Position numbers and translations under genes: made by a program
In this document: positions 22,101 through 34,395 of the stretch, one piece after another
How the letters are laid out: every line of letters starts with the position of its first letter
Numbering within the stretch: position 1 is the first letter of the stretch
Notes under the pieces: model-generated
Database searches by the model: none
What the model saw: the letters and a program-made list of their open reading frames with translations, nothing else
What the model was told of the DNA's origin: nothing
Origin: Calliopsis andreniformis
Taxonomy: Eukaryota > Arthropoda > Insecta > Hymenoptera > Andrenidae
Reading direction: 5' to 3'
NCBI RefSeq assembly: GCF_051401765.1
Contig: NW_027480493.1
Location: 2,418,001-2,482,000 of the forward strand
Length of the DNA: 64,000 nt

Positions 22101-23880
22101 GATTGAGGATTGAGGATTGAAGATTGAGGATTGAGTGTTGAGGATTGTAGAATGAGGATAGAGGATTGAGTATTGAAGATTAAGGATTGATGATTGAGGA
22201 ATGAGGATTGAGGATTGAGGATTGAGGACTGAGGATTGAGGATTGAAGATTGATGATTGAGGATTGGGTATTGAGGATTGAAGAATGAGGATTGAGGATT
22301 GAGGATTGAGGATTGAGGATTGAGGATTGAGGATTGAGGATTGAGGATTGAGTATTGAAGATTGAGTATTGATGACTGAGGGTTGAGGATTGAGGATTGA
22401 GGATTGAGGATTGAGGATTGAAAATTGAGTATCGGGGACTCAAGATTGAGGATTGAGGATTGAGGATTGAGGACGGAGAATGAGGGCTGAGTGTTGAGGA
22501 TTGAGGTTTGAGTATTGAATCCTGAGAATTCAGGATATTCTATTGAGTGTTGAGAACTGAGGATTGATGGTTGAGTATTGAGGATTGAGGAATGAGTATT
22601 GAAGGTTGAGGATTGAGGATTGTGGATTGAGGATTGGGGATTGAGGATTGAGTATTGAGTATTGAAGATTGAGGATTGATTATTGAGGATTGAGTATTGA
22701 GGATTGAGGATTGAGGATTGAGGATTGTGGATTGAGGATTGAAGATTGAGGATTGAGGATTGAGGATCTAGGTTTGGAGATTGATTACTGAGGATTGAAG
22801 ATTGGGGATTGAGGATTGAGGATTGAGGATCTAGGACTGGAGATTGATTATTGAGGATGAAGATTGAGAATTGGGTATTGAGGTTTGAAGAATGAGGATT
22901 GAGGATTGAGGATTGAGGATTGAGGATTGAGGATCTAGGATTGGAGATTGAATATTGAGGATTGAAGATTGGGGATTGAGGATTGAGGATTGAGTATCTA
23001 GGATTGGAGATTGATTATTGAGGATGAAGGTTGAGAATTGAGGATTGAGGATTGAGAATTGAGAATTGAGGATGAGGACTAAGGGTTGAGGATTGAGGGT
23101 TGTGAAATGAGGATTGGGGATTGAGGATTGGGGATTGAGGATTGAGGATTGAGGATTGAGGTTTGAGTATTGAAGATTGAGTATTGATCACTGAGGATTG
23201 AGGATTGAGGATTGAGGTTTGAGGATTGAGGATTGAAGATTGAATGTTGAGGATTGAATATTCAGGATTGAGGATTGGCGATTGAGGATGGAGGATGAGG
23301 GCTGAGGGTTGAGGATTGAGGTTTCAGTATTGAATCCCGAGAATTCAGGATATTCTATTGAGTATCGAGAATTGAGGATTGATGGTTAGTATTGAGGATT
23401 GAGGATTGAGGATTGAGTGTTGAAGATTGAGGATTGATGATTGAAGATTGATGATTGGGGATTGAGGATTGAGGAATGAGTATTGAAGATTGAGGATTGG
23501 TGATTGAGGATTTAGGATTGAGGATTAGGGATTGAGGATTGAGCATTGAGGTTAGAGGACTGAGTGCTGAGGACTGAGGATTGAGGATTGAGGATTGATA
23601 ATGAGGGCTGAGGGTTGAGGATTGAGGTTTGAGGACTGAGGACTGAGGATTGAGGATTGAGAATTGAGGATTTAGGATTGAGGATTGAAGATTGAGGATT
23701 GGGTATTGAGGATTGAAGAATGAGGATTGAGGATTGAGGATTGAGGATTGAGGATTGAGGATTGAAGGTTGAGGACTGGGTATTGAGGATTGAAGACTGA
23801 GGATTGAGGATTGAGGATTGAGGATTGAAGATTGAGTATTGAGGATTGAAGATTGAGGATTGAGGATTGAGGATTGAGGA
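19110..23880 (+). repeat. Block W, copy 1
   Basis: This matches 28613-33378 at offset 9498 (9505 for the first few hundred bases, one heptamer different). Landmarks: A at 19444 (CCCGA), 21680, 22526 and 23341 (CCCGA); D at 20183; C clusters at 20483/20546/20650/20713 and 22765/22828/22932/22995; B at 20912; G at 21584 and 22430. A BamHI site (GGATCC) lies near 20963. Inside it the S-type segment starting at 19444 is repeated from 23341, an internal spacing of 3897 bp. Confidence 0.9.
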
Positions 23881-26800
23881 TTGAGGATCTAGGACTGGAG
23901 ATTGATTATTGAGGATGAAGATTGAGAATTGGGTATTGAGGTTTGAAGAATGAGGATTGAGGATTGAGGATTGAGGATTGAGGATTGAGGATCTAGGATT
24001 GGAGATTGAATATTGAGGATTGAAGATTGGGGATTGAGGATTGAGGATTGAGTATCTAGGATTGGAGATTGATTATTGAGGATGAAGGTTGAGAATTGAG
24101 GATTGAGGATTGAGAATTGAGAATTGAGGATGAGGACTAAGGGTTGCGGATTGAGGGCTGTGAAATGAGGATTGGGGATTGAGGATTGAGGATTGAGGAT
24201 TGAGGATTGAGGATTGAGGATTGAGGATTGAGGATTGAGGATTGAGGATTGAGGATTGAAGATTGAGTATTGATGACTGAGGATTGAGGATTGAGGATTG
24301 AGGATTGAGGATTGAGGATTGAGGATTGAGGATTGAAGATTGAGTATTGATGACTGAGGATTGAGGATTGAGGATTGAGGATTGAGGATTGAGGATTGAA
24401 AACTGAGTATCGGGGACTCAAGATTGAGGATTGAGGATTGAGGATTGAGGACGGAGGATGAGGGCTGAGGGTTGAGGATTGAGGTTTGAGTATTGAATCC
24501 TGAGAATTCAGGATATTCTATTGAGTATTGAGAACTGAGGATTGATGGTTGAGTATTGAGGATTGAAGATTGAGGATTGAGGAATGAGTATTGAAGGTTG
24601 AGGATTGATGGTTGTGGATCGAGGATTGGGGATTGAGGATTGAGTATTGAGTATTGAAGATTGAGGATTGATGATTGAGGATTGAGGATTCAGGATTGAG
24701 GATTGAGGATTGAGGATTAAGTATTGAGGATTGAAGATTGAGGATTGGGGATTGAGGAGTGACGATTGAGGATTGAGGATTGAGGATTGAGAGTTGAGGA
24801 TTGATGACTCAAGATTGAGTATTGAGGATTGTAGAATGAGGATTGAGGATTGAGGATTGAGGATTGAGGATTGATGATTGAAGATTTAGTATTGAGGATT
24901 GAAGATAGAGCATTGAGAATTGAGGATTGAGGATTGAGGATTGAAGATTGAGGATTGGGTAGTGAGGATTGATGAATGAGGATTGAGGATTGAGGATTGA
25001 GGATTGAGTGTTGAGGATTGAAGATTGAGTATTGAGGATAGAAGACGGACGATTGAGGATTGAGGATTGAGGATTGAGGATCGAGGATTGAGGATTGAAG
25101 ATTTAGTATTGAGGATTGAAGGTAGAGGATTGAGAATTGAGGATTGAGGATTGAGGATGGAAGATTGAGTATTGGGTATTGAGGATTCAAGAATAAGGAT
25201 TGAGGATTGAGGATTGAGGATTGAGGATTGAGGATAGAAGATTGAGTATTGAGGATTGAAGACTGACGATTGAGAATTGAGTACTGAGGATTGAGGGTTG
25301 AGGATTGAGGATTGCAGATTGAGTATTGAGGACTGAAGATTGACGATTGAGGATTAAGAATTGAGGATTGAGAATTGAGAATTGAGGATGAGGACTAAGG
25401 GTTGATGATTGAGGGTTGAGAAATGAGGATTGGGGATTGAGGATTGAGAATTGAGGATTGAGGATTGAGGATTGAGGATTGAGTATTGAAGATTGAGTAT
25501 TGATCACTGAGGATTGAGGATTGAGGATTGAGGTTTGAGGATTGAGGATTGAAGATTGAATGTTGAGGATTGAATATTCAGGATTGAGGATTGGCGATTG
25601 AGGATGGAGGATGAGTGCTGAGGACTGAGGATTGAGGATTGAGGATTGATAATGAGGGCTGAGGGTTGAGGATTGAGGTTTGAGGACTGAGGACTGAGGA
25701 TTGAGGATTGAGAATTGAGGATTTAGGATTGAGGATTGAAGATTGAGGATTGGGTATTGAGGATTGAAGAATGAGGATTGAGGATTGAGGATTGAGGATT
25801 GAGGATCGAGGATTGAAGGTTGAGGACTGGGTATTGAGGATTGAAGACTGAGGATTGAGGATTGAGGATTGAGGATTGAAGATTGAGTATTGAGGATTGA
25901 AGATTGAGGATTGAGGATTGAGGATTGAGGATTGAGGATCTAGGACTGGAGATTGATTATTGAGGATGAAGATTGAGAATAGGGGATTGAGGTTTGAAGA
26001 ATGAGGATTGAGGATTGAGGATTGAGGATTGAGGATTGAGGATCTAGGATTGGAGATTGAATATTGAGGATTGACGATTGGGGATTGAGGATTGAGGATT
26101 GAGTATCTAGGATTGGAGATTGATTATTGAGGATGAAGGTTGAGAATTGAGGATTGAGGATTGAGAATTGAGAATTGAGGATGAGGACTAAGGGTTGCGG
26201 ATTGAGGGCTGTGAAATGAGGATTGGGGATTGAGGATTGAGGATTGAGGATTGAGGATTGAGGATTGAGGATTGAGTATTGAAGATTGAGTATTGATCAC
26301 TGAGGATTGAGGATTGAGGATTGAGGTTTGAGGATTGAGGATTGAAGGTTGAATGTTGAGGATTGAGTATTCAGGATTGAGGATTGGCGATTGAGGATGG
26401 AGGATGAGGGCTGAGGGTTGAGGATTGAGGTTTCAGTATTGAATCCTGAGAATTCAGGATATTCTATTGAGTATCGAGAATTGAGGATTGATGGTTAGTA
26501 TTGAGGATTGAGGATTGAGGATTGAGTGTTGAAGATTGAGGATTGATAATTGAAGATTGATGATTGGGGATTGAGGATTGAGGAATGAGTATTGAAGATT
26601 GAGGATTGGTGACTGAGGATTTAGGATTGAGGATTAGGGATTGAGGATTGAGCATTGAGGTTAGAGGACTGAGTGCTGAGGACTGAGGATTGAGGATTGA
26701 GGATTGATAATGAGGGCTGAGGGTTGAGGATTGAGGTTTGAGGACTGAGGACTGAGGATTGAGGATTGAGAATTGAGGATTTAGGATTGAGGATTGAAGA

Positions 26801-26882
26801 CTGAGGATTTTGTATTGAGGATTGAAGAATGAGGATTGAGGATTGAGGATTGAGGATTGAGGATTGTGGATTGAAGGTTGAG
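23881..26882 (+). repeat. Mosaic between W copy 1 and the 7883-offset segment
   Basis: This is built from pieces seen elsewhere. About 23881-24120 is a C cluster lacking its first member (23886, 23990, 24053). 24190-25434 copies 17762-19006 (offset 6428), with G at 24408 and A at 24504. 25600-26440 is another S-type segment with a C cluster at 25937, 26041 and 26104. 26440-26882 starts an S copy with landmark A at 26450 in the CCTGA form. The changes of partner fall in plain GAGGATT runs. Confidence 0.75.
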
Positions 26883-28612
26883 GATTGGGTATTGAGGATT
26901 GAAGACTGAGGATTGAGGATTGAGGATTGAGGATTGAAGATTGAGTATTGAGGATTGCAGATTGAGGATTGAGGATTGAGGATTGAGGATTGGAGATTGA
27001 TTATTGAGGATGAAGGTTGAGAATTGAGGATTGAGGATTGAGAATTCAGAATTGAGGATGAGGACTAAGGGTTGAGGATTGAGGGTTGTGAAATGAGGAT
27101 TGGGGATTGAGGATTGAGGATTGAGGATTGAGGATTGAGGATTGAGGATTGAGTATTGAAGATTGAGTATTGATCACTGAGGATTGAGGATTGAGGATTG
27201 AGGTTTGAGGATTGTGGATTGAAGATTGAATGTTGAGGATTGAATATTCAGGATTGAGGATTGGCGATTGAGGATGGAGGATGAGGTCTGAGGGTTGAGG
27301 ATTGAGGTTTCAGTATTGAATCCCGAGAATTCAGGATATTCTATTGAGTATCGAGAATTGAGGATTGATGGTTAGTATTGAGGATTGAGGATTGAGGATT
27401 GAGTGTTGAAGATTGAGGATTGATGATTGAAGATTGATGATTGGGGATTGAGGATTGAGGAATGAGTATTGAAGATTGAGGATTGGTGATTGAGGATTTA
27501 GGATTGAGGATTAGGGATTGAGGATTGAGCATTGAGGTTAGAGGACTGAGTGCTGAGGACTGAGGATTGAGGATTGAGGATTGATAATGAGGGCTGAGGG
27601 TTGAGGATTGAGGTTTGAGGACTGAGGACTGAGGATTGAGGATTGAGAATTGAGGATTTAGGTTTGAGGATTGAAGATTGAGGATTGGGTATTGAGGATT
27701 GAAGAATGAGGATTGAGGATTGAGGATTGAGGATTGAGGATTGAGGATTGAAGGTTGAGGACTGGGTATTGAGGATTGAAGACTGAGGATTGAGGATTGA
27801 GGATTGAGGATTGAAGATTGAGTATTGAGGATTGAAGATTGAGGATTGAGGATTGAGGATTGAGGATTGAGGATTGAAGATTGAGTTTTGAGGATTGAAG
27901 ATTGAGGATTGAGTATTGAGGATTGAGGATTGAGGATTGAGGATGAGGATTGAGTATTGAAGATGGAGGATTGATGATTGAGGATTGAGGATTGAGGATT
28001 GAGGATTGAAGATTGAATATTGATGATTGAATATTGAGGACTGAGGATTGAGGGTTATGTATGGAGGACGAGGACTGAGGGTTGAATATTGATTTTTGAT
28101 GTCTGATGGTTAAGGATTGAGGATTGAGAATTGAGGATTGAGGATTGAGGATTGAAGATTGAGGATGGGTATTGAGGATTGAAGAATGAGGATTGAGGAT
28201 TGAGGTTTGAGGATTGAGGATTGAGGATTGAGGATTGAGGATTGAGGATTGAGGATTGAGGATTGAGGACTGAGGCTTGAGGATTGAGGATTGAGCATTG
28301 AGGATTGAAGATTGAGGATTGGGTATTGAGGTTTGAAGAATGAGGATTGAGGATTGAGGATTGAGGATTGAGGATCTAGGTTTGGAGATTGATTACTGAG
28401 GATTGAAGATTGGGGATTGAGGATTGAGGATTGAGGATCTAGGACTGGAGATTGATTATTGAGGATGAAGATTGAGAATTGGGTATTGAGGTTTGAAGAA
28501 TGAGGATTGAGGATTGAGGATTGAGGATTGAGGATTGAGGATCTAGGATTGGAGATTGAATATTGAGGATTGAAGATTGGGGATTGAGGATTGAGGATTG
28601 AGTATCTAGGAT
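26883..28612 (+). repeat. S-type segment, extra copy (offset 7883 from 19 kb)
   Basis: From 26883 to about 28668 the sequence matches 19000-20785 at offset 7883. Landmarks: A at 27327 (CCCGA form), D at 28066, C cluster at 28373, 28436, 28540 and 28603. It leads straight into W copy 2, whose own A element is at 28942, 1615 bp downstream. The preceding A element is only 877 bp upstream (26450), so that S copy is truncated. Confidence 0.8.
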
Positions 28613-31600
28613 TGGAGATTGATTATTGAGGATGAAGGTTGAGAATTGAGGATTGAGGATTGAGAATTGAGAATTGAGGATGAGGACTAAGGGTTGAGTA
28701 TTGAGGGTTGTGAAATGAGGATTGGGGATTGAGGATTGAGGATTGAGGATTGAGGATTGAGGATTGAGTATTGAAGATTGAGTATTGATCACTGAGGATT
28801 GAGGATTGAGGATTGAGGTTTGAGGATTGAGGATTGAAGATTGAATGTTGAGGATTGAATATTCAGGATTGAGGATTGGCGATTGAGGATGGAGGATGAG
28901 GGCTGAGGGATGAGGATTGAGGTTTCAGTATTGAATCCCGAGAATTCAGGATATTCTATTGAGTATCGAGAATTGAGGATTGATGGTTAGTATTGAGGAT
29001 TGAGGATTGAGGATTGAGTGTTGAAGATTGAGGATTGATGATTGAAGATTGATGATTGGGGATTGAGGATTGAGGAATGAGTATTGAAGATTGAGTATTG
29101 GTGATTGAGGATTTAGGATTGAGGATTAGGGATTGAGGATTGAGCATTGAGGTTAGAGGACTGAGTGCTGAGGACTGAGGATTGAGGATTGAGGATTGAT
29201 AATGAGGGCTGAGGGTTGAGGATTGAGGTTTGAGGACTGAGGACTGAGGATTGAGGATTGAGAATTGAGGATTTAGGATTGAGGATTGAAGATTGAGGAT
29301 TGGGTATTGAGGATTGAAGAATGAGGATTGAGGATTGAGGATTGAGGATTGAGGATTGAGGATTGAAGGTTGAGGACTGGGTATTGAGGATTGAAGACTG
29401 AGGATTGAGGATTGAGGATTGAGGATTGAAGATTGAGTATTGAGGATTGAAGATTGAGGATTGAGGATTGAGGATTGAGGATTGAGGATTGAAGATTGAG
29501 TTTTGAGGATTGAAGATTGAGGATTGAGTATTGAGGATTGAGGATTGAGGATTGAGGATGAGGATTGAGTATTGAAGATTGAGGATTGATGATTGAGGAT
29601 TGAGGATTGAGGATTGAGGATTGAAGATTGAATATTGATGATTGAATATTGAGGACTGAGGATTGAGGGTTATGTATGGAGGACGAGGACTGAGGGTTGA
29701 ATATTGATTTTTGATGTCTGATGGTTAAGGATTGAGGATTGAGAATTGAGGATTGAGGATTGAGGATTGAAGATTGAGGATGGGTATTGAGGATTGAAGA
29801 ATGAGGATTGAGGATTGAGGTTTGAGGATTGAGGATTGAGGATTGAGGATTGAGGATTGAGGATTGAGGATTGAGGACTGAGGCTTGAGGATTGAGGATT
29901 GAGCATTGAGGATTGAAGATTGAGGATTGGGTATTGAGGTTTGAAGAATGAGGATTGAGGATTGAGGATTGAGGATTGAGGATCTAGGTTTGGAGATTGA
30001 TTACTGAGGATTGAAGATTGGGGATTGAGGATTGAGGATTGAGGATCTAGGACTGGAGATTGATTATTGAGGATGAAGATTGAGAATTGGGTATTGAGGT
30101 TTGAAGAATGAGGATTGAGGATTGAGGATTGAGGATTGAGGATTGAGGATCTAGGATTGGAGATTGAATATTGAGGATTGAAGATTGGGGATTGAGGATT
30201 GAGGATTGAGTATCTAGGATTGGAGATTGATTATTGAGGATGAAGGTTGAGAATTGAGGATTGAGGATTGAGAATTGAGAATTGAGGACTGAGTGTTGAG
30301 TGTTGAGTGATGAGAATTGATGTTTGTGGATAGAGGTTTGAAGATTGCAGATTGAGTATTGAGTATTGAAAACTTTGAATTGAGAATATTCTATTGAGGT
30401 TTGAGGATTGACAACAGATTGTTGAGGACTGAGGTCTGAAGATTGAGGGTTCAGGATTTTGGATCCAGAATTGAGGTTTGAGGACTAAGGATTGAGGATT
30501 GAAGATTGGGTATTGAGGATTGGGGATTGAGGATTGAAGATTGAGGATTGAGGATTGAGGATGGGGGCTGACGGTTGAGGATTGAGGTTTGAGGACTGAG
30601 GACTGAGGATAGAGCATTGAGACATGAGGATTGAGGATTGATGATTGAAGATTGAGTATTGGGTATTGAGGATTGAAGAATGAGGATTGAGGATTGAGGT
30701 TTGAGGATTGAGGATTGAAGATTGAGTATTGAGGATTGAAGACTGACGATTGAGGATTGAGGATTGAGGATTGATCATTGAGGACTGAGGATTGAGGACT
30801 GAGGATTGAGGATTGAGAATTGAGAACTGATAATGAGGACTGAGGGTTGAGGATTGAGGATAGAGGATTGAGTATTGAAGATTGAGGATTGATGACTGAG
30901 TATTGAGGATTGAGGATTGAAAATTGATTATTAAGGATTGAAGATTGAGGATTGAGGATTGAGGATTGAGAATTGAGAATTGAGGATGAGGACTGAGGGT
31001 TGTGGATTGAGGTTTGAGGGATGAGGATTGAGGATTGAGGATTGAGTATTGAGGATTGAGGATTGAGGATTGAAAATTGAGTATCGGGGACTCAAGATTG
31101 AGGATTGAGGATTGAGGATTGAGGACGGAGGATGAGGGCTGAGGGTTGAGCATTGAGGTTTGAGTATTGAATCCTGAGAATTCAGGATATTCTATTGAGT
31201 GTTGAGAACTGAGGATTGATGGTTGAGTATTGAGGATTGAAGATTGAGGATTGAGGAATGAGTATTGAAGGTTGAGGATTGATGATTGTGGATTGAGGAT
31301 TGGGGATTGAGGATTGAGTATTGAGTATTGAAGATTGAGGATTGATGATTGAGGATTGAGTATTGAGGATTGAGGATTGAGGATTGAGGATTGAGGATTG
31401 AGGATTGAAGATTGTGGATTGGGGTCTGAGGAGTGACGATTGAGGATTGAGGATTGAGGACTGAGAGTTGAGGATTGATGATTCAAGATTGAGTATTGAG
31501 GATTGTAGAATGAGGATTGAGGATTGAGGATTGATGATTGAGGATTGAGGATTGAAGATTTAGTATTGAGGATTGAAGATAGAGGATTGAGTATTGAGGA

Positions 31601-33378
31601 TTGAGGATTGAGGATTGAAGATTGAGGATTGAGTGTTGAGGATTGTAGAATGAGGATAGAGGATTGAGTATTGAAGATTAAGGATTGATGATTGAGGAAT
31701 GAGGATTGAGGATTGAGGATTGAGGACTGAGGATTGAGGATTGAAGATTGATGATTGAGGATTGGGTATTGAGGATTGAAGAATGAGGATTGAGGATTGA
31801 GGATTGAGGATTGAGGATTGAGGATTGAGGATTGAGGATTGAGGATTGAGTATTGAAGATTGAGTATTGATGACTGAGGGTTGAGGATTGAGGATTGAGG
31901 ATTGAGGATTGAGGATTGAAAATTGAGTATCGGGGACTCAAGATTGAGGATTGAGGATTGAGGATTGAGGACGGAGAATGAGGGCTGAGTGTTGAGGATT
32001 GAGGTTTGAGTATTGAATCCTGAGAATTCAGGATATTCTATTGAGTGTTGAGAACTGAGGATTGATGGTTGAGAATTGAGGATTGAGGAATGAGTATTGA
32101 AGGTTGAGGATTGAGGATTGTGGATTGAGGATTGGGGATTGAGGATTGAGTATTGAGTATTGAAGATTGAGGATTGATTATTGAGGATTGAGTATTGAGG
32201 ATTGAGGATTGAGGATTGAGGATTGTGGATTGAGGATTGAAGATTGAGGATTGAGGATTGAGGATCTAGGTTTGGAGATTGATTACTGAGGATTGAAGAT
32301 TGGGGATTGAGGATTGAGGATTGAGGATCTAGGACTGGAGATTGATTATTGAGGATGAAGATTGAGAATTGGGTATTGAGGTTTGAAGAATGAGGATTGA
32401 GGATTGAGGATTGAGGATTGAGGATTGAGGATCTAGGATTGGAGATTGAATATTGAGGATTGAAGATTGGGGATTGAGGATTGAGGATTGAGTATCTAGG
32501 ATTGGAGATTGATTATTGAGGATGAAGGTTGAGAATTGAGGATTGAGGATTGAGAATTGAGAATTGAGGATGAGGACTAAGGGTTGAGGATTGAGGGTTG
32601 TGAAATGAGGATTGGGGATTGAGGATTGGGGATTGAGGATTGAGGATTGAGGATTGAGGATTGAGTATTGAAGATTGAGTATTGATCACTGAGGATTGAG
32701 GATTGAGGATTGAGGTTTGAGGATTGAGGATTGAAGATTGAATGTTGAGGATTGAATATTCAGGATTGAGGATTGGCGATTGAGGATGGAGGATGAGGGC
32801 TGAGGGTTGAGGATTGAGGTTTCAGTATTGAATCCCGAGAATTCAGGATATTCTATTGAGTATCGAGAATTGAGGATTGATGGTTAGTATTGAGGATTGA
32901 GGATTGAGGATTGAGTGTTGAAGATTGAGTATTGATGATTGAAGATTGATGATTGGGGATTGAGGATTGAGGAATGAGTATTGAAGATTGAGGATTGGTG
33001 ATTGAGGATTTAGGATTGAGGATTAGGGATTGAGGATTGAGCATTGAGGTTAGAGGACTGAGTGCTGAGGACTGAGGATTGAGGATTGAGGATTGATAAT
33101 GAGGGCTGAGGGTTGAGGATTGAGGTTTGAGGACTGAGGACTGAGGATTGAGGATTGAGAATTGAGGATTTAGGATTGAGGATTGAAGATTGAGGATTGG
33201 GTATTGAGGATTGAAGAATGAGGATTGAGGATTGAGGATTGAGGATTGAGGATTGAGGATTGAAGGTTGAGGACTGGGTATTGAGGATTGAAGACTGAGG
33301 ATTGAGGATTGAGGATTGAGGATTGAAGATTGAGTATTGAGGATTGAAGATTGAGGATTGAGGATTGAGGATTGAGGA
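28613..33378 (+). repeat. Block W, copy 2
   Basis: This is a copy of 19110-23880 at offset 9498. Landmarks: A at 28942 (CCCGA), 31178, 32024 and 32839 (CCCGA); D at 29681; C clusters at 29981/30044/30148/30211 and 32263/32326/32430/32493; B at 30410; G at 31082 and 31928. Very few substitutions are visible; near 31414 GAGGATT has become GTGGATT against about 21916. A GGATCC site lies near 30461, matching copy 1. Confidence 0.9.
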
Positions 33379-34395
33379 TTGAGGATTGAAGATTGAGTTT
33401 TGAGGATTGAAGATTGAGGATTGAGTATTGAGGATTGAGGATTGAGGATTGAGGATGAGGATTGAGTATTGAAGATGGAGGATTGATGATTGAGGATTGA
33501 GGATTGAGGATTGAGGATTGAAGATTGAATATTGATGATTGAATATTGAGGACTGAGGATTGAGGGTTATGTATGGAGGACGAGGACTGAGGGTTGAATA
33601 TTGATTTTTGATGTCTGATGGTTAAGGATTGAGGATTGAGAATTGAGGATTGAGGATTGAGGATTGAAGATTGAGGATGGGTATTGAGGATTGAAGAATG
33701 AGGATTGAGGATTGAGGTTTGAGGATTGAGGATTGAGGATTGAGGATTGAGGATTGAGGATTGAGGATTGAGGACTGAGGCTTGAGGATTGAGGATTGAG
33801 CATTGAGGATTGAAGATTGAGGATTGGGTATTGAGGTTTGAAGAATGAGGATTGAGGATTGAGGATTGAGGATTGAGGATCTAGGTTTGGAGATTGATTA
33901 CTGAGGATTGAAGATTGGGGATTGAGGATTGAGGATTGAGGATCTAGGACTGGAGATTGATTATTGAGGATGAAGATTGAGAATTGGGTATTGAGGTTTG
34001 AAGAATGAGGATTGAGGATTGAGGATTGAGGATTGAGGATTGAGGATTGAGGATCTAGGATTGGAGATTGAATATTGAGGATTGAAGATTGGGGATTGAG
34101 GATTGAGGATTGAGTATCTAGGATTGGAGATTGATTATTGAGGATGAAGGTTGAGAATTGAGGATTGAGGATTGAGAATTGAGGATGAGGACTAAGGGTT
34201 GAGTATTGAGGGTTGTGAAATGAGGATTGGGGATTGAGGATTGAGGATTGAGGATTGAGGATTGAGGATTGAGTATTGAAGATTGAGTATTGATCACTGA
34301 GGATTGAGGATTGAGGATTGAGGTTTGAGGATTGAGGATTGAAGATTGAATGTTGAGGATTGAATATTCAGGATTGAGGATTGGCGATTGAGGAT
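33379..34395 (+). repeat. Bridge from W copy 2 into the second pass
   Basis: This continues the S-type segment that starts at 32839. The part to about 34140 matches 29481-30243 (offset 3897), with landmark D at 33578 and C elements at 33878, 33941, 34052 and 34115. The C2-C3 spacing here is 111 instead of 104, one extra heptamer. From roughly 34180 it matches 28675 onward (offset 5505). It then runs without a break into the sequence equivalent to window position 1. Confidence 0.8.
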
